A stretch of DNA of 64,000 nt from Torreya grandis (Eukaryota > Streptophyta > Pinopsida > Cupressales > Taxaceae). The stretch covers positions 484,501-548,500 of the forward strand of contig JARHVA010003637.1 in NCBI GenBank assembly GCA_037957365.1, in the 5' to 3' direction. How positions within the stretch are numbered: the first letter of the stretch is position 1; every line of letters starts with the position of its first letter. The notes under the pieces are model-generated. The model was given only the letters and a program-made list of their open reading frames with translations, searched no databases and was not told the origin of the DNA. The position numbers and the translations under genes were made by a program. This document shows, one piece after another, positions 1-11,357 of this stretch.

Positions 1-339
1 GGTCAAGGTGAGGAAGAGGTGGTATAAGTGTCAAGGGATTTATCAAGCTCCCCATAGATGAAATTAGTTTGACAAGTTGAGGGTTTGAAAGGAACAATGG
101 TTCAATATTTAGGTCATAACCAAGTTGGTGGTCAAGATTCCCATACTCTTGGGGAGTAGGGAAAGTGTCAAGGGTGAGAAGGTGATACTGCCCTAATGAA
201 AGATGTTTAAAGGTTTATTTCAAAGGGTTTATTATGGGGATTTGTATGGAAGGGACATAAGAAAGGGTGGATGGTCCAATGGTAGGAGGATATGGGACTT
301 CATATTTTAATGGTGAAGGTTTTTTAGATGGAGGAAGGA

Positions 340-1000
340 GAACATCATTGGGTTGATACATCATATTGCATGATGTAAATGGATTGGGGTCAGCTTGTAT
401 GGTAACAACTTGACCTTCGTGATCAAATTTGATGCACTAATGTAGGTTAGATGGAACACAACCTATGGAATGAATCTAGGGGCATCCCAAAAAGACATTG
501 TACTAGAGTTCTCCTTCTACTACATATAAGGGCTTAGGAAGAGTATGGGGTCATAGGAGAATGTGAAGGTGAATAGTTCCTAAAGTTATGGCCATGGTAT
601 TATTGAATGATCAGAGTACCATTGAGGTTTCCAACATGATGTTCTTGGGTAATTGGATTTGGTTATAGGCATGGGAGGAGATGATGTTGATACTAGCTCC
701 TCCATCAATCATAACCCTCTTAATGTGGGTCTAGTTGATATTGGTGGTAATGAAGAGGGGAGGATCTAGGTCATTTAGATGGATGGAAGGTATTTATAAA
801 TCATTAAAGGTAACAAGTTTGGAAATGTGAAGAGCTCTGATGAAGGATAAAAAAGGTTAAGGGTCTTCCAGCCTTGCCTCTCTAGATTACAGTGTTTTTA
901 TAATCATTTGGTAGTAATGGGGTGAGGTATTGATTAGTTCAGATAAATTCATCTTCACTAGTCTCTAGTGAAGCTATTTAATAGCTACTCACTAGATTGA
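340..1000 (-). pseudogene. Retroviral-type aspartic protease remnant (gypsy 1)
   Basis: The catalytic motif reads IDGGASINI (positions 683-709), matching the plant gypsy form of the retropepsin D-[ST]-G box. Downstream, the frame retains the family pattern of a YN-x-x-LG-CP-x-IH block (about 470-530), a CVPSNLH block (about 440-460) and an ADPNPF block (about 380-400), which in intact plant relatives follow the protease core in this order. In-frame stops interrupt it. The enzyme would process the gag-pol polyprotein inside the virus-like particle. The motif order makes the family call secure. The exact ends are estimates. Confidence 0.82.
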
Positions 1001-2689
1001 TTCAAATAGATTGGAGTGAGAGGGTCCTAAGGTGGAAACTTTGGGTTTGGTTGAAGGTAAAAGTGCTTAGTGTTGGTTGGGTGGTTGGGTAGAGGAAGAG
1101 GGATATGTACATGAAATGGACATGTTTATCTTCCCCTTATCCTTTAGTTGAGCCTATGATCATGTGACCACATGGATGGTATAGATTGGGGAGGAGTTAG
1201 ACTAGGTGATTGCTTTGATTCCTCTTCACTTTGAGCTAAGAGTGGAGGGGTAGGTAGGTGTTATTCTATAGCTTCTAGTTCTTGGATTGACATTAGGCTC
1301 ATAGGGGGCTCATTTGATAATAAGTCATCCTCATGATATAGTTGATGGACTATCAGGTTGAGAGGCTTTATAGTTCTTAGTGTCATGCCTAGGTGTCCTA
1401 TGGTATAAACATACTAAGTTGTCATTGTACCAATATGGTTTAGGATTGTGTGGTTCAAATGGTCTAATAGGTGGCAAGGTTAATCAATATGCATGTAATA
1501 ACCCCTATAGGATAGTGGATTAAGACTCAAATAATGGTGATAGATATATGGAAAGCTTAGGTTTGGTAGTGGGGGTGGAAACCCTTTTAGGAGTGGTATT
1601 GATGGTCAAAGACTTGGGTGAAGGGGTGCCCTTTGTGGATGGTTTGGGTTTTGGTAGAGAGGTTGAGGGTTTGGGGTTAGAAAGTGTTGGGGTAGACATT
1701 TAGGAGATAAGTGGTTTGTTTATATCTAATTGGGAGAGAGGAGGTATTTTCATGGGTGGGTTAGTGAAAATAGGTGTGGATAAAAGTAAAAGTGATGGTG
1801 TAACCAAAAGTAGTGGTTGTATTTTTATTGGGATGGTTGGCTTCCTAATTATGGAAGAGAGATTAGGTCACAAAATAGAGGGTAAAGTGGAGAGGGGAGG
1901 TATGGTTTTGGTTTTTAGGCTCCTAGGTGGTTTTACCTTCTTTGTTGGCTTAGCTTGGGGATTTTTTTATAGGTTTAGTGGGTTTAGGTCCAGCTTTATT
2001 GATAGGTGAGTAATGTTATGGGTAGGAAATGTGCCAAGGTTCTTAGTGGGTTTGGTTAGAATGATAGAAGGTGATTTGGTGATTTTGGTCAATTTTGGTT
2101 TTATTGGTGCTGCTATAGTTTGATGGGTAGAGGTGTCCAAAGTTTGGGTTATAGTGATAATGAATTTAGTAGTGGAAAGGGTAGGATTTTTGGATAAATA
2201 AGGATCCTTCTTAGTTTTGTATGGGATTTCAAGCTATTTCCAAAACATGGCCTAGTTCAAGTTAGGATCAAATATGATTTCTAAGTTTTTAACTAGTCTA
2301 GAGAAGGGTTTATAGATGGGTCTGAATGCCTTGATATTAGAGTCAAAGGATAGACTCATGGGTTGAGGGGAAAGAACAATTACCTAATACTTTTCTTGAT
2401 TAAAAGGTTATAATGTCTACCAGTGTGACTCCTCAATCGGAGGTGTAGGCAAAGTGGTTTCTTCCTTAGGTATGATTTCTAGAGGAAGAGTGGATTGTTG
2501 TATGATTAAGGAAAATGATAAAGTGGGAAGGGTTTCCTCTTCTAATGTGAATTTCAAAGGAGAGGTTGGTGATTATACTACCTCAATAAGTGGAGTGGGG
2601 GAAGAGGTGATTTGCTTATTAGTTTCCTCAACAATGAGTTCACCAAGAACCATATTGATAGTATGGGAACCATATTGATAGTATGGGAA

Positions 2690-3160
2690 TTGTGAGCATG
2701 AGAGGGTTCTACTTTATTTTTATTATTGGTAGAAGGAGCATGGTTAGGAAATAGTTTTCTAAAAATGTCAAGTGATTGGTTTGGGGGTGCATTAGGGTTA
2801 TCCAACACAAGTTCTCCCTTGTCAATGAGAGTTTGGACAATGTTCTTGAAAGTGTTACATCTACTAATGTCATGTCCAATGACTTGGTGGAAGGCACATA
2901 AATCATTCTCTTTATACCAACTATTTTTAAGATGAGAAGAATCAAATTTTTATATAGGTTTTATGGGGGTAAGATGTATGATATTTAATTTTAAAAATTT
3001 CTCCAACACTGAAGTATATGAACCTCCAAGTTGAGTAAATTGCTTATGGGTGTTATGGTTTGGATTCCTAGTATTTTTATTGGAGGAATTAGAAGATTTG
3101 AAATGGTTCACAATGGGTAGAGGGGTGGTATTAAGGATAACCATGTTCATGGTTCATTTC
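2690..3160 (-). pseudogene. Gag C-terminus and zinc-knuckle-like region (gypsy 1)
   Basis: The translation contains FTQLGGSYTSVLEKF (near 3,000-3,045), equivalent to the common plant gag phrase FTPLGESY, followed about 40 residues later by CAFHQVIGHDISRC (near 2,865-2,905) and a helix ending in LIDKGEL. This C-x2-H, GHD, C arrangement is the nucleic-acid-binding segment of Tat-like gags. It binds element RNA in the virus-like particle. The next stretch (to about 1,000) is a linker of low conservation in which I recognise no domain. A 96-residue open stretch on the opposite strand at 1,716-2,009 is a shadow of this linker. Confidence 0.78.
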
Positions 3161-4379
3161 TTCTTGGAATTAGTATTGGTTTGGTGGTTTGGTTTTTTGG
3201 AATTAGCATTCACAGTTCCACTGGGCATGCCAAAATGTTTTAGAGAAATTTCACTTATGTTCTTTAAAAGGAAGAGAAAATAAAATCAAGAAGGGTATGG
3301 TAGAAAAACCTAATATGTTGTATGCACATTTGGTCTAGATGGTTGTAGATACTCCTCTTTAGATTAGGAGGAATGACTTTTAGATTAAAAAACACTCAAA
3401 GAAATGGTTTGATTAGTTACATAGTAGGGTGGATTTCCTAGTGAGAGCTAGATCCAAGAAGCATGAGCTTCCTAGGAGGATATCAATCCATTATTTTTAA
3501 ACAATTAAGATTATAAATATTAATATAAATTGTTTGCATATATCATATATGTCAGGATATGAAACACCGAAAGCAAACAATTGATTACCAAACCAAGCAA
3601 CTCAATATGCAGAAATTAACCACATTCAACAAGTAACTAGAATTCAGAATAACACAGAATATGAGAGACAATACACAAGGTATTAATACTCTTTCAGAAG
3701 GAAATACAATAAAGAAGACTGCCATAGTTCTTCTTCCTTGCACATCTAGGGCTCCCACACCTCTAGGACATAAACAGTAAATCTTCCCTCAAAGCTCTCT
3801 CTACTAGGTCCCAACACCCAACTCAAACATAGAGTTGGTATTCAACTTACACCTGTGCTCCATGCACTCCACAAGTGCTCCACGCACTCCACAAGTACTC
3901 AAAGTACTTCAAGTAGATCTCCCATGAACCTGTTAACCTGCAATTCAATAGACCATACTTATGGAAGGAACTGCCTTGCCTTCCTCTTAGCTCTCCATGT
4001 AAAACGTACATACCAATGAGTACACACCATACTCCAAGTAGATCCTACCTAATTCTGCTCCCTATTGTGTTGCTGTCCTATCTGATCTCCAACCTACAAA
4101 TCAATATTGGTTCTACACACCTGTGAACCTTGACCTTGCACACACACACACACACCTGCAGATCAACAATCTTACTTACCATGTAGATCTCCTATAAGGG
4201 CCATGCTCACCTGATGACCAAGATCATACATACCTGAAGAATCTAGCTAACTCTCCAATCCAGCACCCACACACCTAGTACTATGGCAATAGGAGGAACG
4301 CACCATTGCTCTACCTCTCTCTAAAGGAGCTGTTTGCTCTCTTACTCCCTAGCATTGATTTACAATACAACCATGAGTC

Positions 4380-4389
4380 TATTATATAG
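4380..4389 (-). promoter_or_regulatory. TATA box in copia 3' LTR
   Basis: TATATAAT on the minus strand, conserved at the same place in the partner LTR (forward 7,566-7,573). It lies about 335 nt into the LTR, a normal U3/R position for a plant copia promoter. Function is inferred from position only. Confidence 0.55.
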
Positions 4390-4527
4390 ATCTCATCTAA
4401 ACAATAATTAGACATCTAATTACAATAATTAGATCTGTAGCTCTTAGTCTAAAATTAGCTCTCATCATGCAAACACTTGGTTCGTTAGCTAACTACCCGT
4501 AACATTCGCAGTCCAAAACACACAGGT

Positions 4528-4640
4528 GACCGACGTCGGTCCCTGTCTACCTAGAGGTGACCGACGTCGGCTGATCCTTGACCGACGTCAGTTACTTCTC
4601 TTCACAATCTTGGTCAACATCGACTGATTAGACTAATGCT
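4528..4640. repeat. GACCGACGTCGGTC palindrome array in copia LTR U3
   Basis: A perfect 14-bp palindrome GACCGACGTCGGTC sits at 4,528-4,541, with near copies at 4,559-4,572 and 4,580-4,593 and two decayed ones up to about 4,640. Each unit carries ACCGAC on both strands, the core of the CRT/DRE element bound by plant DREB/CBF factors, and an ACGT centre. The array is upstream of the TATA box. The partner LTR has the same array at 7,692-7,812 with different substitutions. It stands out as CpG-rich in CpG-poor surroundings. Confidence 0.75.
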
Positions 4641-4721
4641 AGTTACTCTGTAAACTCAGCAACCCTTAGTAACCTCCTCTCCTATTTGCATCAGTGAAGC
4701 TTTTAGCTGCACAACCTAACA

Positions 4722-4732
4722 ATCTCCCACTT
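4722..4732 (-). other. Polypurine tract (copia)
   Basis: On the minus strand AAGTGGGAGAT abuts the LTR start TGTTAGG. This purine run primes plus-strand DNA synthesis in LTR elements, and its position confirms the minus orientation. Confidence 0.75.
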
Positions 4733-4799
4733 GGAGATAAACAGCTGCACTGTACCTATACCTGTACTCATCTAATTTGTTTCCTAGTTTGTATCCCTC

Positions 4800-5400
4800 T
4801 TCAAGTTCAATCCTAAAGACAACCCACCACACATCTCATGGTGTACCTCCTATCATTCGAGTAACCTACCGCATCTGAACCTTGTAGTGAAGTCCTGACC
4901 CTGCATAGCATGAATCCCTACTATTGGTCCCTCTCAAATACCTGAGAACCCACTTCCTTGAATTGACTCTTAACTCTCTGATAGCTCCCACTACATGGAA
5001 AAATAGGTCTATACTAGACCTCATGTGATTTCAGACACTGTACCTATCCAGTAGTGTGCTCCAGCTCTGCATCCTACGTAATGAACCTTGCCAACACCAT
5101 TCACATCAGCTCCCACTAGAGACAAAATCTACCTGTGATCTCCATGTCTCCCATGTCAAAGAATTTTGTTGCTCCAAACTCCTCTTGACATGCCACTGAA
5201 ACTAATCTTACCCTTATAGCAAAACCATGTATGTACAAACCTGCTAGCTAGCATACCATCCACATACAACAACAGAATGATGTTGTAATCACCATCCCCC
5301 TGGTAAGTAAAAACCACAATAGTTACCTGACATTGACTGAAGCCATGCTTTGTCCTCCACCTATCAAAACCTGTACCACTATCTTGCAGCTTCCCAAGAC
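4800..5400 (-). pseudogene. Copia reverse transcriptase and RNase H remnant
   Basis: Read on the minus strand: a block SGTGFDRWRTKHGF (near 5,345-5,385) equivalent to the copia phrase around WY-x2-LD, then LLLYVDGMLAS (about 5,245-5,280), the catalytic YVDDM box with the second Asp changed to Gly, and later VLRYLRGT (about 4,930-4,960), the conserved wVLRYLKGT segment that precedes RNase H. These are in the right order and spacing for copia pol. Stops and shifts are frequent. The enzyme copied element RNA into DNA. This copy cannot, because the active-site Asp and the frame are lost. Confidence 0.8.
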
Positions 5401-5689
5401 CATATGCCTGGTCTTCTGTCTCAGTGTCTGTTCACTCTATTCTTCAACTAAGGAATCCATTCATCTCTGTGCTTTTGCACTGGTTGGCAACCCTACCAAA
5501 ACTCCCATTTGGTTTTGCATCATATCCCTACCATGCTCCCACCTATTTCCTAGATCCTTCCTACTCTACAATTAGCAACGAGTATAAAGAAGAGGAACAA
5601 CAAATTTGAGGGCCTACTTACATCTTCAGTCCTCTATATGGGTGTTTAAGACTTCTTGACAGCGTGCTGTCCACCCAAAATCCATTATA

Positions 5690-5955
5690 GTGACTGACCT
5701 CGGTTACTCCATAGTTTGCATCCGACTGACATCGGTTCCCATGCGTCTGTCCCTGACTACTAACCTACCAACGTCACTGTCCCTGTTGCTGACGTTGGTC
5801 CTTGACCGACATCGGTCTTACCTACTACCGACGTCGGTCCTCCTGACCAACATCGGTCTTACCCTGCCTGACATCAAAGCTTTGGTTGCACATGACCGAC
5901 ATCGACACCTATCTGTTTGACACTGATTCCTCTTGACCGACGTTGATATCTGTGT
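5690..5955. repeat. Internal array of CCGACATCGG-like palindromes (copia)
   Basis: About ten imperfect copies of the same motif family as in the LTRs occur here, for example GACCGACATCGGTC at 5,804-5,817 and ACCGACGTCGGT near 5,826-5,837. The array lies between the gag-pre-integrase scrap and the reverse-transcriptase scrap, where integrase should be. It reads as a replacement of integrase by palindrome-rich DNA, not as a third LTR copy, because the flanks do not match the LTR. Confidence 0.65.
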
Positions 5956-5989
5956 TCACTTGTGAGTGATGACTTTTTACCCGTGAGCT

Positions 5990-6190
5990 CCTTTGAATCA
6001 ATCTCCATGTCCAAATTGCTCTGCTCAGAAGTATCCAGCACCATCCACTGGTTTCTATCCACCATCTCCTTAAGAACACCAAGGCTTTCCAGTTCTTAAG
6101 CCTGTCAAATATATCTATCTTCCGCTTAAGAACATGCATCTCCTTCCTGCTCATGTGACCAAGCCTATGAAGCCACATCTCCACAACAAA
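5990..6190 (-). pseudogene. Copia gag-pre-integrase remnant
   Basis: The minus-strand frame near 6,130-6,184 reads WLHRLGHMSRKEMHVL, the hallmark LWHRRLGHMS motif of the domain preceding copia integrase. About 40 residues follow before similarity stops. The zinc-binding and catalytic residues of integrase are not seen. Toward higher coordinates (6,240-6,700), where gag and protease should be, I recognise no domain, so the 5' part of the polyprotein is deleted or unrecognisable. Confidence 0.75.
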
Positions 6191-6700
6191 AGAAGAATCA
6201 GTAATATAAACAATAGATAAAGAGTACCTATTTTATTGCCACCAGCTAATTCAAGTGTATCCACTGTGAGAGTTCTTGTGCATCTCTCATCACCCAATCT
6301 TTATGAAGAAATTAGCCATATATCCAAACCTAGGAGCATGACCTTCATCAACACCTGTGTGTTGGCCACCTATAATTTCACCTTCACTTCCCCTTTGCCA
6401 ATTCTTTGGCAAGGGCTCCTTTACCTAGGGCTGCATACCGAATCTATTATCCTAGATTTAACTTTATCTAAGGATTATCCTGTGCAACAACACCTACAAC
6501 ATCTACTTCTTCAATTTCTTCATGCTGATCTTCTACCAACCAACAATATTATTTTATCCATGGGACCTTAAGTGACCATCTGTGCTTCTCAACTCCTCCA
6601 TTCTTAGCTTACTTTCATCTGCCATTGCTCTGCTCCCACTCAATCAGAAACCCCTGAGAGTGACCTATAACCAAACACAAAACCTGCTTCCTGCAACCTT

Positions 6701-6713
6701 GGCTCTGATACCA
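6701..6713 (-). other. Primer-binding site, initiator tRNA-Met (copia)
   Basis: TGGTATCAGAGCC on the minus strand, two bases from the 5' LTR. It is a perfect match to the classic plant copia site complementary to the 3' end of initiator tRNA-Met. Its intactness suggests this is one of the younger insertions in the window. Confidence 0.92.
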
Positions 6714-6715
6714 CT

Positions 6716-7883
6716 TTTCAGGATACGAAACACTGAAAGCACACAATTGATTACCAAACCAAGCAACTCAATATGCAGAAATTAACCAGATTCAACAAGT
6801 AACTACAATTCAGAATAACACAGAATATGAGAGACAATACAAACTTGTATTTAACTCTTTCAAAAGGAAATACAACAAAGAAGACTACCACAATTCTTCT
6901 TCCTTACACACCTCTAGGGATCCCACACCTCTAGGACATAAATAGTAAATCTTCCCTCAAAGCTCTCTCTACTAGGTCCCAACACCCAACTCAAACACAG
7001 AGTTGGTGTTCACCTTACACCTGTGTTCCACGCACTCCACAAGTGCTCCAAACACTCCACAAGTACTCAAAGTACTTCAAGTAGATCTCCCATGAACCTA
7101 CAACAACCTATAATTCAACAGACCATACTTATGGAAGGAATTGCCTTGCCTTCCTCTTAGCTCTCCATGTACTCCACATACATACCAATGAGTACACACT
7201 GGACTCCAAGTAGATCTTTGATTCTGCTCCCTGTTGTGTTGTTTTCCTATCTGATCTCCAACCTACAGTTATACTATCCCTATAATCAATATTGGTTTTG
7301 CACACCTATGAACCTTGACCTTGCACACACACACACACACACCTACAGATCAACGATCTTACTTACCATGTAGATATCCTATAAGGGCCATGCTCACCTG
7401 ATGACCAAGATCATACATACCTAAAGAATCCAGCTGGCTCTCCAATCTAGCACCCACACATTGGTACTATGGCACTAGAAGAATGCACCATTGCTCTACC
7501 TCTCTCTGAAGGAGTTGTTTGCTCTCTTACTCCCTAGCACTGAGTTACAATACAACCATGAGTCTATTATATAGATCTCATCCAAACAATAATTAGATCC
7601 CTAGCTCTTAGTCTAAAATTAGCTCTCATCATGCAAACACTTGGTTCGTTAGCTAACTACCCATAACATCTGTAGTCTGAACCACACAAGCGACCGATGT
7701 TGGTCCCTGTCTACCTGGAAGTGACCGACGCCGGCTGATCCCTGATCGATGTCGATTGCTTCTCTTGACAATCCTACCGACGTTGGCTGATCAGACCGAT
7801 GCCGGTTGCTCTGCAACTCAGCAACCCTCAGCAACCTCCTCTCCTATTTTCATTAGTGAAGCTTTTAGCTCCACAACCTAACA
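6716..7883 (-). repeat. Copia 5' LTR (1,168 bp)
   Basis: Partner of 3,550-4,721. It has the TATA box at forward 7,566-7,573, the palindrome array at 7,692-7,812 and a CA run at 7,325-7,342 that is longer than in the other LTR. The terminal dinucleotide next to the primer site is mutated (plus strand begins TT instead of TG). Confidence 0.92.
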
Positions 7884-9946
7884 ATATAAGGCACTAAATG
7901 TAATTAAAATAAGTTCTTGATAAAAAAAATGACAAAATTGACTAATTATAGCAATAAGTGGGTTAATATTAGTGCTAAATAGGTCAAATATGGCTTGGAA
8001 AATGGGGTAGGGTTTCATGATTAGGTAGAGGGAAAGAAATTTGTATTTATTTATGGTTTAATGGGTGAAAATATCTTGATATTATTTTGTCACATAGTGA
8101 TCATCGATGATTGTGGTTACCATCGATCATTAAGGTAACCGTTGGTGGTTGGGATAGACCATTGATGGTTAGGATGACCATTAATAGTTCCTATGGGTTA
8201 GTTTTGGTCAATAAAAGGATATTTTGATGAGGTCACAAAATATAATTATGAGAGATGGGTTTAGGATGGGTTGATTTCAAAATATAAATAAAGTAACTAA
8301 ATGATTGAAAATAGATACTTAGCTTGTTGGTTGTTGATATAAAGAATGGTTGAAGGGTCTATTAGTGAAACATAGAATGATTTTGTTATAATAATTATTC
8401 TTAGCTATTAGTCAATGAGTGTTATCACTTCGTATCTTTTTTTCACTTATTAATTCATTGAAATAACACCTTTAAAAGGAATTTTGATATAAGAGGATCT
8501 AGCTTTTGATATGGTAGATTGATTGATTCTGGATTTGGATCCTTTTCACCTTCCTCCTCTCTTTTATAAGAAGGAAGGAGAGGTGAAATAATATGATAAA
8601 AAGAGGTTCAATAGGTATTTCAAACTTAGATTTTGAATGCATTGGATCATAAATGAATTAGATGATCTAAATATAAAAAAGCAAGATGGAGTTGATTGTT
8701 CAGGTGGTGGAAATCTGACCATCAGTAGTCAAGCCTAATCATTGATGTTTAGGGTGACCATTGGTAGTCAAAGTTCAAAGGTAAAGTTTGGTCAAGGTGG
8801 CTTTCTTTGACTTAGGTTTGGTTTTGGTTGAAATGTTAGGGTTGGTCCTTAGGGGGTCTTGAGGTGGTCTAGGGGTATTTTGACATCTAGAACCATTGTG
8901 TGCAGTTTATAGTGTCTGCAGATCCCTTAAGTACTCCTTTCAAGTTTGGACACAACCAAAAACCCCTAAATTAGAGTTTTGATCCAAAAATACATTTTTA
9001 GGAAGTTATACCCAACCAAAAAAGTCAAAAATTTGTAATTTACAAGGGTTCAAGGGGGTTTAATAGATTTAAGAGTTTAAGTACTTTACAAATATGTAAG
9101 GTACACAATCAAAGGTCTATGTTGTCATTAACTAGTAAAGATATCTAATTGGAGAGGTGTAATGTTATAAAAGGGGTATCAATGTTATTTTTGACTAATA
9201 AAATTGGTGGAGAGGTTAAAATTATTAGAGGGTACCTAGAATGGGCATTAGTTTTTATCATTCAATCCCTATTTTTCTGTACAATCAAGAAAACTAGAAA
9301 AAAACTATAAGAGAGGTCTTAGGGTCCAGTGAAGTGTGTTCAATTGGCTGAGTTAAGAATTTTTGACAAGTTGTTATATTTCAATAATATATAAAAAATA
9401 ATATGAGGATTTATTTTACATCTATAAAAATTATTTCAATCAATACATGCAATCATCTAACATATTTAGTCATGATAAGGAGTAATTAGATCAAGTAATG
9501 AAATTAAGGAGAAGTTTGTGTGTTTGAGGAGAAAGTGGAACTTAAGGGGGTTTTCAAGAATGTTAAAGACACCTTTGACCTTTACCACATCCAATTTAAA
9601 AATTCAAATTCACTTACATCCATGCTAAAGTGATTTTGAGAACTGACTAGGTATAGGTTGAAGACATAATCTCAAAGCATGAATTAAGTGCATCCAAGTG
9701 TGAAATAGATTATTGTGACCTAAGAGAAAATAAAATAAATGGTATATTAATCCTAAAATACCCAATATCACCAATTAAAAATTTTCATTTTTATAACATG
9801 AAAAATAATTGTGTTTAGTACCTCTAAATTCTTGTTATGATGCTTGAAGGATAAACTACATAGTCATCAATGAATATGTGGACTATGATCAAACATGATG
9901 GCTTAGTGACCCTAAGAAAATTCAAGGAGAGTGAGACAATTATTTA
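7884..9946. other. Non-coding stretch with GACCATCGATGGTC-like clusters
   Basis: I recognise no domain on either strand. Two motif clusters stand out: 8,100-8,195 (several units of the form GACCATYGATGGTT) and 8,705-8,778 (GACCATCAGTAGTC and relatives). The arrangement resembles the palindrome arrays seen in LTRs elsewhere in the window, so part of this stretch may be an old LTR. No partner copy, primer site or target duplication was found. Confidence 0.45.
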
Positions 9947-11311
9947 TGAGTTTATTTTAACTCTTCATTTAATCAATATTTTAGATTGATGTCTATCAAA
10001 CCAGGGTTGGTGTCTAAAGTTATTTGCAATAAGGTTTATGGTGGTAGATCTATAAGTTGGCCTTAAGGGGATTTTGTTGATTCTAATCTAACTTTTACCA
10101 ATGAAATAATTATTCTAAACTAATTACTTCACAACTTACTAAAAAAATATACTACTAAATAATTTAATACTTTTCTTGAAATTAAATCACACTTTCACAC
10201 TTACTTGAAATTATAAATTCTAATTCACACATGCTGAAAAATGTAGATTTAATACATTTGCTAGAAAAATGAAATACTATTGAAATGTAAACCCAAAATT
10301 TACTATTTTATGAAGGATTAAGATATGTAATGATTGAAGATACTTTTATTATCTAATAATGGAAAATTGATTTAACATAAATATAAATATTATATAAAAA
10401 TTCTTGGTTCTAAGGAGAATGGGCCTCTTCTTAGAGTCAGGAATGAAGTTTACTCAGTACTAAAAATTGGAATAATTCTACATTAACTCATGAAAATTGG
10501 AAAGTTTAAAATATTATTAGAGTTAAAAATATATCTATCTTCATTATTTTACACTAGATGAAAACATACATATTTATACTCATTCCCCAAACTAAAGATA
10601 GTATACAAAAAAATAGAATTATTAATCAATTTGTTGTTTCCTAAAGATAAGAGATTCAGATTGATTATAATCCTAGAGAATCTAACTATTATCACAAAAT
10701 AGTTATACTATCCCTATAATAATTTTAAGGTTCAAATATATCAATATTGAATCCTTCAAAATAGGAGGCAAATATTTCATTGATGTAATTCAAGCTAGAA
10801 TGACTATCCTCCACTACTAATCCTCCTACTAAATCTCTAGCATCTTAGGCTTTAGAACTGTAGAGTTCATAGGAATGGACGTATAGAGTACATAGATATG
10901 GATTTATAAATTCCATAGGAATGGACCTATAAAGTCTGTAGATATGTGTTATTTAGTATTACCCAAGGTTTGAAGTCTATAGGGTCCATAGATAAAGACT
11001 GGTTGAGTCTATAGATAGTAGCTGAGTAGGTCTATAGCTTAGGAAAACTTTAATCAAAACTATAGCGTCTTTATCATGCTACATTTTCCATCTTTTTTAT
11101 ACATTCTTAAAAATCAAAACACTAAAACCTATTATTTATTAGACATAAATGACAAGGTAGTAATTCAATCTTTAGTTTGACATAAATGAGATAAAGTATT
11201 TATTTTCCATGCTACAATCAACTAAAAGTTTATGATTTACATAATATTATATCCTTGTATAGATGAAATAAAGGAAATATTATGTAATTAATGAGCCATA
11301 TTTTGAGCTCA
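9947..11311 (-). repeat. Gypsy 2 3' LTR
   Basis: Direct repeat of 19,162-20,575, clearest from TTTAGATTGATGTCTATCAA near 9,980 through GAGCCATATTTTGA near 11,293-11,306. On the coding strand it begins TGAGCTC next to the purine tract. It contains a run of CTATAG-centred units at about 10,860-11,040. The low-coordinate end is uncertain by several bases. Confidence 0.85.
10850..11040. repeat. CTATAG-type short repeats in gypsy 2 LTR
   Basis: Imperfect repeats of a unit like GGACCTATAGAGTCTATAG (also with CATAG ends) recur about every 20-30 bp. The partner LTR shows the same at 20,110-20,300. Each unit has small internal palindromes (CTATAG). They lie some 270-460 nt into the LTR on the coding strand, probably in U3. 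Confidence 0.55.
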
Positions 11312-11325
11312 TCATCTCCCATAGG
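11312..11325 (-). other. Polypurine tract (gypsy 2)
   Basis: On the minus strand TATGGGAGATGA lies directly before the LTR start TGAGCTC. Position and purine content fit the plus-strand primer. Confidence 0.6.
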
Positions 11326-11357
11326 CTTTACCTTTTGCAAGTCCCTTTTGTAAAACT

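Larger units (their letters stand above)
1..3549 (-). mobile_element. Ty3/gypsy (Tat-like) gag-protease fragment
   Basis: Decayed retrotransposon polyprotein on the minus strand, running from the gag C-terminus (near 3,500) through a zinc-knuckle region (about 2,840-2,910), a long linker, and an aspartic protease (about 340-1,000). Reverse transcriptase would lie beyond the window start, so the element is truncated here by the window, not necessarily in the genome. The order gag, zinc knuckle, protease with this linker style is that of plant non-chromovirus Ty3/gypsy elements. No LTR is visible. The copia element at 3,550 interrupts the sequence upstream of gag, and I could not find the gag continuation beyond 7,883. 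Frameshifts and stops are frequent, so this is a dead copy. Confidence 0.8.
3550..4721 (-). repeat. Copia 3' LTR (1,172 bp)
   Basis: Direct repeat of 6,716-7,883, beginning TGTCAGGATATG and ending CACAACCTAACA on the plus strand. On the coding strand U3 is at the high-coordinate end. It carries a TATATAAT box (forward 4,381-4,388), with the CCGACGTCGG palindromes lying upstream of it at 4,528-4,640. A short CA run sits near 4,139-4,156. Differences from the partner LTR are scattered and mostly transitions. Confidence 0.92.
3550..7883 (-). mobile_element. Ty1/copia LTR retrotransposon, internally deleted
   Basis: Complete element with paired LTRs (3,550-4,721 and 6,716-7,883), a primer site next to the high-coordinate LTR, a polypurine tract next to the low-coordinate LTR, and flanking ATATA target duplications (3,545-3,549 and 7,884-7,888). 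Primer and purine-tract positions fix the orientation as minus. The LTRs start TGTTAGG and end CTGACA on the coding strand, although the 5' copy ends in AA instead of CA. The interior is only 1,994 bp against the usual 4 kb or more, and keeps a gag-pre-integrase scrap plus reverse transcriptase and RNase H scraps. Most of gag and the integrase core are missing, so the copy is non-autonomous. Confidence 0.92.

Noticed and set aside
1716..2009. 97-residue plus-strand open stretch, Gly- and Phe-rich
   Set aside because: It is opposite to the gypsy gag-protease linker. Its composition reflects the complement of a purine-poor strand.
5333..5609. Two overlapping plus-strand open stretches
   Set aside because: They are shadows of the minus-strand copia reverse-transcriptase remnant and surrounding sequence.
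4528..5955. CRISPR-like or satellite reading of the spaced palindromes
   Set aside because: The units are inside LTR or element DNA, spacing is irregular, and the host is evidently a plant. There are no cas genes and no constant spacer length.
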